Positions 1 to 4,296 of a stretch of 9,174 bases of DNA are shown in pieces (the stretch's first letter is position 1; each line of letters opens with the position of its first letter). Position numbers and translations under genes: made by a program. Where the stretch lies: NCBI GenBank assembly GCA_014804285.1, contig JAAVAA010000060.1:1-9174 (forward strand). The letters run 5' to 3'. The notes beneath the pieces are model-generated. The model was given only the letters and a program-made list of their open reading frames with translations, was not told the origin of the DNA and made no database searches. The stretch comes from Lachnospiraceae bacterium (GTDB lineage Bacteria > Bacillota > Clostridia > Lachnospirales > Lachnospiraceae).

Positions 1-100
1 CGTCGGTGCTTAGCGAGGTTCCTAACGAGCTTAGCACCCGTTACGCTTTTTGTAGAACGGAAGTGGGGTGACGTAGAATTTGATTTCTATCCGGGTTTTT
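1..100. repeat. Cluster of short inverted repeats (possible structured RNA or palindromic repeat)
   Basis: Seen directly: GGTGCT (5-10) pairs with AGCACC (33-38), and extends further with one T-T mismatch. CCGTT (38-42) pairs with AACGG (56-60). TAGAA (74-78) pairs with TTCTA (85-89) and is followed by CCGGGTTTTT. CGTC (1-4) can also pair with GACG (70-73), which would close the first two hairpins into a branched fold. The left edge cuts the element, so its true extent and strand are unknown. It could be a structured RNA, a dispersed palindromic repeat of the genome, or part of a coding 3' end, since the same bases are open in one forward frame. The individual stems are short, so only the co-occurrence is notable. 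Confidence 0.35.
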
Positions 101-132
101 ATATTGATCTCTGTATCCCAGCTAAACGTTAA
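1..132 (+). other. Open frame entering from the left edge (possible 3' end of a gene)
   Basis: Forward frame 1 is open from the first base to a TAA at 130-132, giving 43 codons with no start inside the window. The last part reads ...VTLFVERKWGDVEFDF... and then YPGFYIDLCIPAKR, which is reasonably protein-like. An open frame of this length is not rare by chance, and it overlaps the inverted-repeat cluster, which argues against ordinary coding sequence. If real, it would be the C-terminus of a gene convergent with the DUF6591 gene, ending 16 bp from it. I do not recognise a family. Confidence 0.2.
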
Positions 133-148
133 TTTGTGTCCCCTTAAC

Positions 149-1018
149 TTACTGTACTACTTCAAGAAGCTTCTGTGACACTCTTAACGTAACCTCAGCA
201 TAGTATTTTGTTTCTGCTTCATTCATTTCTTCATTTCCCAAACTATCAATCTTTTCAAGCCATTCTGTTTCTTCCTGCAACAGCCTCATATAATCTGCCG
301 TCATAGCTAGCACATCATCTGAATTCGCATATTTTTTCATAAAATTGCAATATTCGTTCATAAACGATTCATACTCGTCAAGAACTTCTTTAAATTCCGA
401 ACGAATATCTCCTGATGTTTCCGCAGCGGATTGATTAATTTCTGTTTCATCTTCCGCCTCTGTTACCTCGGAAGATTCCTCAGAGTCTTCTGCCAATATA
501 CTATTATCTCCATCCTCATTCTCTTTTTTCTCAATTACAGAAACATTTTCCTCTTCCAGCTTAGGAGCGTTCTTCTCTGGAGAAAGGTTTTCAGCAGGCG
601 CGTTCAACATAACCGTTAAAGATTTTTCTTTTTCGTCATAACTAAGATGTAGCGAGCATCCTTCTTCGTTATCCGCAGAATAATAATTATCAGACTTCAT
701 ATAATCTGATGTAAAGCCATTAAGCTTGCAGTCTTCAATATATTTCTCAAAGCTTTCTTTTGACACTTTATAGATATCAATGCTGAAATAATTCTCATTT
801 TCCATGTTTATTCTGCCATACTTTGAATCCGGCTGCGGAATTAAACTTGCCAGAGCACTGTCAGGCCATATGTATGTGGTCTTTTTATCAGCTGCATTTT
901 TGATTCCTTCTTTTATTGAACTTATTACACCGATAACTACTATGATTACAATAAGAATAAACCACCACTTTTTGTAAAAAGGCTTATTATTTTTTTCCGT
1001 TGTTCTTTCTTTTTTCAT
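149..1018 (-). CDS. Membrane-anchored DUF6591-like protein with acidic linker and C-terminal helical module
   Basis: A 289-residue protein of unknown function. A basic N-terminus is followed by one membrane segment (about residues 18-34, FILIVIIVVIGVISSI), so most of the chain is probably outside the cell. Residues about 49-140 (YIWPDSALASLIPQPDS, then ...GFTSDY...YYSADNEEGCSLHLSYD) match my memory of the DUF6591 domain. Residues about 142-200 are a strongly acidic, Glu/Ser/Asn-rich linker. Residues about 204-287 are a predicted helical module (EFKEVLDEYESFMNEYCNFMKKYA) that I associate with other Firmicute surface proteins. I chose the ATG at 1018 because GAGG at 1030-1027 sits 8 nt upstream. 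A longer in-frame TTG start at 1060 lacks a good site and lies within an inverted repeat. The gene follows the MerR gene by 49 bp on the same strand and may be co-transcribed with it. Confidence 0.75.
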   Translation of the reverse strand: MKKERTTEKNNKPFYKKWWFILIVIIVVIGVISSIKEGIKNAADKKTTYIWPDSALASLIPQPDSKYGRINMENENYFSIDIYKVSKESFEKYIEDCKLNGFTSDYMKSDNYYSADNEEGCSLHLSYDEKEKSLTVMLNAPAENLSPEKNAPKLEEENVSVIEKKENEDGDNSILAEDSEESSEVTEAEDETEINQSAAETSGDIRSEFKEVLDEYESFMNEYCNFMKKYANSDDVLAMTADYMRLLQEETEWLEKIDSLGNEEMNEAETKYYAEVTLRVSQKLLEVVQ

Positions 1019-1048
1019 TGTTTTTTCCTCTTTTCTTTTTTGTTTGCA

Positions 1049-1066
1049 TTTTGTTGCCAATTCAAA
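1049..1066. repeat. Left arm of an 18-bp perfect inverted repeat flanking the MerR gene
   Basis: The bases TTTTGTTGCCAATTCAAA are the exact reverse complement of 1467-1484. The arm lies between the stop codon of the MerR gene (1068-1070) and the start of the DUF6591 gene (1018). The next base mismatches on each side, so 18 bp is the full perfect match. An 18-bp perfect inverted match within about 400 bp is very unlikely by chance. See the finding on a possible invertible segment. Confidence 0.85.
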
Positions 1067-1067
1067 A

Positions 1068-1400
1068 TTAAGAATATTTTGTAATTAGCTCACCGGCTTT
1101 ATCGATCAGTAACTCAATCTGTCTTTTTTCTTCTTTCAACCTTATCAGTTGATTTTCAAGTACAGCTTTTAAAACCGAATTGGGGGCATCAATGATATCT
1201 CCAATCTCTTTGACCGTAAACCCGAACTGTTGATATAATTTAATTCTCTTAATTCTATCCAGTGAATGCAGATCATAGAGCAAATAACCACGCTCATTTT
1301 TTCCTGACGCGAAAACCAATCCTGCATTTTCATAGCCTTGTATGGCACGTCTGGACACCCCTGCACTATCACATACTTCACGTAAAGTCATATATTCCAT
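1068..1400 (-). CDS. Small MerR-family transcriptional regulator
   Basis: A 110-residue DNA-binding regulator. Residues about 4-23 (MTLREVCDSAGVSRRAIQGY) form the winged helix-turn-helix typical of MerR proteins, followed by YENAGLV and the wing RGYLLYDLHSLDRIKRIK. Residues about 75-105 (VLKAVLENQLIRLKEEKRQIELL) look like the dimerising coiled coil. There is no separate effector domain and no C-terminal metal-binding cysteines, so the inducing signal cannot be told. The start is uncertain. The strong AGGAGG (1423-1418) is 17 nt from the ATG at 1400, but only 7 nt from an out-of-frame ATG at 1410, while an in-frame GTG at 1418 lies inside the AGGAGG itself. The ATG at 1400 gives the usual short lead before the helix-turn-helix. 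The gene sits between an 18-bp inverted repeat, has a palindrome just upstream, and precedes the DUF6591 gene. Confidence 0.88.
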   Translation of the reverse strand: MEYMTLREVCDSAGVSRRAIQGYENAGLVFASGKNERGYLLYDLHSLDRIKRIKLYQQFGFTVKEIGDIIDAPNSVLKAVLENQLIRLKEEKRQIELLIDKAGELITKYS

Positions 1401-1423
1401 TATTTTCCATCTTCCCACCTCCT

Positions 1424-1453
1424 AGCCTAAAATTGCACGTTACGTGCAGTCAA
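1424..1453 (-). promoter_or_regulatory. Candidate MerR promoter with long spacer
   Basis: On the minus strand TTGACT (1453-1448) is followed after 18 bp by TAGGCT (1429-1424). The spacer holds the perfect palindrome at 1435-1447, the arrangement expected for a MerR-family autoregulated promoter. The -10 box is poor, and a start point about 7 nt downstream would fall at or past the AGGAGG at 1423-1418, so the transcript might begin without its ribosome binding site. It is therefore only a candidate. Confidence 0.3.
1435..1447. promoter_or_regulatory. 13-bp perfect palindrome, candidate MerR operator
   Basis: GCACGT-T-ACGTGC is a perfect inverted repeat with a one-base centre, 34 bp upstream of the preferred MerR start codon and just before its AGGAGG. 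MerR proteins normally bind palindromes between the -35 and -10 boxes of the promoter they control, often their own. Assignment to this MerR protein is inferred from position. Confidence 0.45.
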
Positions 1454-1466
1454 CATTTTTCATTCA

Positions 1467-1484
1467 TTTGAATTGGCAACAAAA
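1467..1484. repeat. Right arm of the 18-bp perfect inverted repeat flanking the MerR gene
   Basis: TTTGAATTGGCAACAAAA is the exact reverse complement of 1049-1066. The enclosed 400 bp (1067-1466) hold precisely the MerR coding region, its ribosome binding site and the palindrome/promoter. The outer end of this arm merges into the A-run that forms the T-tract of the minus-strand terminator at 1481-1516. No target-site duplication was seen outside the arms. Confidence 0.85.
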
Positions 1485-1516
1485 AAACACTTCCTGCAAG
1501 ATAGGAAATGTTTTTT
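1481..1516 (-). terminator. Rho-independent terminator (second, distal) of the PLD/DUF4230 unit
   Basis: On the minus strand ACATTTCCT (1511-1503) pairs with AGGAAGTGT (1495-1487) around the loop ATCTTGC. The stem is fully paired if one G-U pair is allowed, and the T-run at 1487-1481 follows. Read on the plus strand the stem has one A-C mismatch but is also followed by six T residues, so it may work weakly in both directions. It separates the DUF4230 lipoprotein gene from the MerR gene. Confidence 0.6.
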
Positions 1517-1556
1517 CTGCGAATTCATATTTTTACTTTAAGAGTATAGGAAACAA

Positions 1557-1585
1557 CGGATGTCACACTTGGCTTATGTCATCCG
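1557..1585. other. Hairpin-forming inverted repeat in intergenic region
   Basis: CGGATGTCA (1557-1565) and TGTCATCCG (1577-1585) form a 9-bp stem with one T-T mismatch and an 11-base loop. It lies between the two terminator-like hairpins and has no T-run. It may be an additional transcript 3'-end structure or a protein-binding site; nothing in the sequence decides between these. Confidence 0.4.
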
Positions 1586-1590
1586 CGCAA

Positions 1591-1614
1591 ATAAAAAGCC
1601 CGCATGGCTTTTCC
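1591..1614 (-). terminator. Rho-independent terminator (proximal) of the PLD/DUF4230 unit
   Basis: A perfect 7-bp stem, AAAAGCC (1594-1600) with GGCTTTT (1606-1612), has a 5-base loop. On the minus strand it is followed by TTTTTATTT. It lies about 30 bp beyond the stop codon of the DUF4230 lipoprotein gene, the expected place for the end of that transcript. Confidence 0.7.
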
Positions 1615-1642
1615 TGCAAGCTTAATTATGAAATAATAAGCT

Positions 1643-2263
1643 TTATTTATAATGCCATTTAATCTGATAGTCGGTTTCTGACAATTGACTTAACTGCTTT
1701 ATATAATTTTCTATAAGCTTTTTTGCATCGTCTTGAGCCCGCATAAGCAGAGTATTATCATTTTCAAACATCTGCTTTATATCTGCTTCTGCGGTTGCTA
1801 TTGCCTGTGTTTGGTTCTCCGCTGTAATGGGATTTTTGTTAATCCCGTCATCAGATGAAATGTAATTGTCTTCTTCAAATGAATAATCCGCCAAACCAAG
1901 CAGTTTTGCTTTAGGAATAGTTATTTCGATTTGTTTACCTTTAATTTCCATTTCTACCTCTGAAACATCAATCCCAATCTTTGCAGTCCCACTATATTCA
2001 ATCCAAAATGTACGTTCTTTTTCACCTAGATGTAATATACCTTTTCCTGTTTCTTTGGTTGATTTTGCCACATTGTGATAATAACACTCCAGTGTTGCAA
2101 GCTCACAGATTGACCTGATATGCGTGATATCCGGGTACTCCTCATCAATATTTTCTTCCAGTCCATCTTCTGCCTTTTTATGACTCTCTTCCTGAACCGA
2201 ACAGGAACATAAAAAAACTCCAATTATGCATATTAATATCAATAAAACTGTTTTTTTCCTCAT
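1643..2263 (-). CDS. DUF4230-family lipoprotein
   Basis: A 206-residue protein of unknown function. The N-terminus MRKKTVLLILICIIGVFLCSC is a lipoprotein signal with a lipobox L18-C-S-C21, so the mature protein is probably tethered to the outer face of the membrane at Cys21. The rest matches the DUF4230 pattern as I know it: a CELATLECYYHNVAK segment, then EYSGTAKIGIDVSEVEMEIKG with IEITIPKAKLLG, then a long C-terminal helix (ADIKQMFENDNTLLMRAQDDAKKLIENYIKQL). It aligns by eye with the product of the gene just upstream, so the two are tandem paralogues with different anchors. The ATG at 2263 has GGGAG about 10 nt upstream and starts 15 bp after the previous stop, so it is translated in the same operon. 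It is the last gene before two terminators. Confidence 0.85.
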   Translation of the reverse strand: MRKKTVLLILICIIGVFLCSCSVQEESHKKAEDGLEENIDEEYPDITHIRSICELATLECYYHNVAKSTKETGKGILHLGEKERTFWIEYSGTAKIGIDVSEVEMEIKGKQIEITIPKAKLLGLADYSFEEDNYISSDDGINKNPITAENQTQAIATAEADIKQMFENDNTLLMRAQDDAKKLIENYIKQLSQLSETDYQIKWHYK

Positions 2264-2278
2264 TTGCAGTATTCTCCC

Positions 2279-2932
2279 TTACTGAATCTTAACTTTATAT
2301 TCTTCATCCATCTGCTCCACCCAAGGGGTAACAAGCGCCTCGACAACAGCAATAGAATTTTTCTTTGCGGAATCCACTAATTCTTTTTCTTTACCTACTC
2401 TCTCCGTCAAATCTTCTTTGCATATTTTAAACGCTTCCTGATGTACCGTTTCTGTCTCGCTTTTCTTATCTTTAAATATGTATTCCATCGTACCGGGATT
2501 AACTGTTATCTCCGTAAATCGAATGTCCGGAATTGTAATTGTAATGACCTTATTCTCTTCATCAATATCAAAAACAATTTTATCAAAATCGATTCCTGCC
2601 TTTACCTTCCCTTCATATGCTACATAATATTTTACGGTTGTACCATCTTCCTTATATACTTTTGCAATGCCATTATAAATATAATCCGCTGTTGATAATT
2701 CAGAAATATCAAAAACACTCTCCAAAGATGCCTTACTGATTGTTTTCACTTCGCCTTCCTGATCAAGAACGTTTTCAAAATCACTAAAATACTTATTTAT
2801 GAATCCGCCTTCGCTTTTGTTCCAGATTATCAATGAAACTGCACATACTATCATGCATAAAACAACAATAATTCCGTTTCTTTTATATCTCTTCATTTTT
2901 CTATCAGCTTTTTTCTCTTTCTTTCTCCCCAT
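2279..2932 (-). CDS. Membrane-anchored DUF4230-family protein
   Basis: A 217-residue protein of unknown function. The very basic N-terminus (MGRKKEKKADRKMKRYKRNG) precedes one membrane segment (about residues 20-36, IIVVLCMIVCAVSLIIW). By the positive-inside rule the domain is extracytoplasmic. DUF4230-like sequence covers about residues 64-207: ISELSTADYIYNGIAKV, then YVAYEGKVKAGIDFDKIVFDI, VITITIPDI and a long C-terminal helix. It shares the CELxT/SELST, K-GID and ITIP blocks with the lipoprotein that follows. The ATG at 2932 is chosen because GAGGTG lies 9 nt upstream; an in-frame ATG at 2956 has no good ribosome binding site. It lies 63 bp after the PLD nuclease stop without a terminator between them, so the three genes probably share the promoter at 4097-4125. 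Confidence 0.82.
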   Translation of the reverse strand: MGRKKEKKADRKMKRYKRNGIIVVLCMIVCAVSLIIWNKSEGGFINKYFSDFENVLDQEGEVKTISKASLESVFDISELSTADYIYNGIAKVYKEDGTTVKYYVAYEGKVKAGIDFDKIVFDIDEENKVITITIPDIRFTEITVNPGTMEYIFKDKKSETETVHQEAFKICKEDLTERVGKEKELVDSAKKNSIAVVEALVTPWVEQMDEEYKVKIQ

Positions 2933-2995
2933 TATCCTTCTCACCTCAAATTTCATTCGTTCTTTGTAAAATATTTTCCTTGCCTATATCTCCTC

Positions 2996-4030
2996 TTATG
3001 CTTTCGATATACTGTCCATGATAAACTGTGCAAATTCCCTCGTGATTTCTATGTATTGATGCCCAAACTGCAATGCATTAATTGTATCTCCACCAGCCAT
3101 TGTGATATGTTCCCCTTTCTTTTTGAGCTTATTAAATTCATCTGCCAAATCCGAAGTCTTGATATCATAGTCCCACCAATGCAAACTATACTTCTCCGAT
3201 ATACAGCTTGTGGCAAGCTTCCAGTTCCACCGGTCTCCTGCAAAAGCCGTCTCTTTTTTAGCCTCGCTCCCCATAATTTTACAAATTCCAAGAACATTGC
3301 CTACTTTTACACCATGGCAGATAAGAATATCACCTTTTGATATGCGAGACGGTTTCTTACTGAAACCAATTTGGTTATCTTCAATTATGGTATATCCTGT
3401 TCCGACAGGACGCGCCGCATTCCCAAGCGGCTTTAAAAAATATCTACAGTTGTCCGGCAGAATCATCTTATCCCTTATATAATCAGATGCTTTAAACACA
3501 GGTATTTTTTCCACCGGATGTTTCTTGGTATATTCATCTGCTTTTATTTTCAAATCAAGGGCTTCCTTATACAAAAGTTCCACGCAGTCAAGGCTGTATA
3601 TTTTGTCTCTAAGTTCCCTCTGCATAATCTCATTATCAATAAAAACTCCGTATTCATGATTGGTTTTTAATCCATTATCTGTAAAATTTCCGGATGTTAT
3701 GATGCACCCCTTCTCTTCATTTCCATCATATAACAAGTATGCTTTCCCGTGAAGACGATTATTATATTTTACTGAAATAGATACTCCTTTATCAAAACCA
3801 TATTTATATAACCCACATATTGCCGATAAAACATTGTCCGCCATACCATATCCGTCCAAATTGGTGTAAAGTTCAACATATTTTATGGTGGGCATTCCCA
3901 ACAACAGCCGGGGCATATCCATTGCAAGAAACGGAGACACAATAATAATGCGGTCTGCCATTTTGGAATATTTTGTGAGAATATTATAGTGATTGTATTC
4001 TCCATTATTAGACAGAACGATCATCCCCAT
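2996..4030 (-). CDS. PLD-fold (NgoFVII/BfiI-like) nuclease with putative C-terminal DNA-reading domain
   Basis: A 344-residue soluble protein, probably a phosphodiesterase acting on DNA. The N-terminal half (about 1-180) has the phospholipase D signature once: H94-G-K96 (RLHGKAYLLYDG) followed by S113-G-N115 (TSGNFTDNGL). Restriction enzymes such as BfiI and NgoFVII carry one such motif per subunit and form the active site by dimerising. The C-terminal part (about 190-344) contains KGDILICHGVKVGNVLGICKI, a W-x-W pair and SLHWWDYD. This resembles PUA/EVE- or B3-like nucleic-acid-binding modules, but that is only a by-eye impression. The ATG at 4030 has AAGGAG 5 nt upstream; an upstream in-frame ATG at 4075 has none. 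No cognate methyltransferase is seen in the window. It heads the three-gene unit with the two DUF4230 genes. It could instead be a non-restriction PLD nuclease. Confidence 0.8.
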   Translation of the reverse strand: MGMIVLSNNGEYNHYNILTKYSKMADRIIIVSPFLAMDMPRLLLGMPTIKYVELYTNLDGYGMADNVLSAICGLYKYGFDKGVSISVKYNNRLHGKAYLLYDGNEEKGCIITSGNFTDNGLKTNHEYGVFIDNEIMQRELRDKIYSLDCVELLYKEALDLKIKADEYTKKHPVEKIPVFKASDYIRDKMILPDNCRYFLKPLGNAARPVGTGYTIIEDNQIGFSKKPSRISKGDILICHGVKVGNVLGICKIMGSEAKKETAFAGDRWNWKLATSCISEKYSLHWWDYDIKTSDLADEFNKLKKKGEHITMAGGDTINALQFGHQYIEITREFAQFIMDSISKA

Positions 4031-4096
4031 TTTTGCTCCTTTCCGCTTTACCCAAATATCAGATTTAAACTTCATTTATCAGCATCACGCAAAGGC

Positions 4097-4125
4097 ATTA
4101 TACTAAAAAACAGCAAATTGCTCAA
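4097..4125 (-). promoter_or_regulatory. Sigma-A-type promoter of the PLD/DUF4230 unit
   Basis: On the minus strand TTGAGC (4125-4120) is followed after exactly 17 bp by a perfect TATAAT (4102-4097). Transcription would start near 4090, about 60 nt before the PLD start codon at 4030. It also fits a start site upstream of the AAGGAG at that codon. Confidence 0.7.
4112..4122. promoter_or_regulatory. 11-bp palindrome overlapping the -35 box, candidate operator
   Basis: AGCAA-A-TTGCT is a perfect inverted repeat that overlaps half of the -35 hexamer (4125-4120) and enters the spacer. A repressor bound here would block RNA polymerase. The repeat is short, so chance is possible, and the binding protein is unknown. 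Confidence 0.35.
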
Positions 4126-4237
4126 CCTAATCATTGCCAAAGTACAACTACTTTTCATTTTTAGCAACATTTATTTTAAGACTCAGCGATATGACCCATG
4201 ATGCGAAGAAAGAAATATCCACTAAACATCAATTTCC

Positions 4238-4266
4238 TTGCTATAACAGAATCTGAATGATAAAAT
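4238..4266 (+). promoter_or_regulatory. Sigma-A-type promoter of the DUF7916 gene
   Basis: TTGCTA (4238-4243), a 17-bp spacer and TAAAAT (4261-4266) lie just upstream of the AAGGAG (4286-4291) and ATG (4297). The predicted start point near 4273 gives a short leader of roughly 24 nt. It is divergent from the PLD promoter, and the stretch between the two (4126-4237) shows no gene or other clear signal. Confidence 0.6.
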
Positions 4267-4296
4267 ATACTTATCTTAAACTAAAAAGGAGTTCCT

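Noticed and set aside
128..148. GTTAA/TTAAC inverted repeat after the DUF6591 stop as a terminator
   Set aside because: The stem is only 5 bp of mostly A/T and no T-run follows on the minus strand.
1491..1620. 10-bp direct repeat TTCCTGCAAG at 1491-1500 and 1611-1620
   Set aside because: It is too short and contains no flanking symmetry; one copy is part of a terminator stem and loop, so chance or shared terminator composition explains it.
1262..1662. Two plus-strand open frames of about 70 codons over the MerR start and the hairpin region
   Set aside because: They run through the terminators and inverted repeat, resemble no family, and are antisense to a clear MerR gene.
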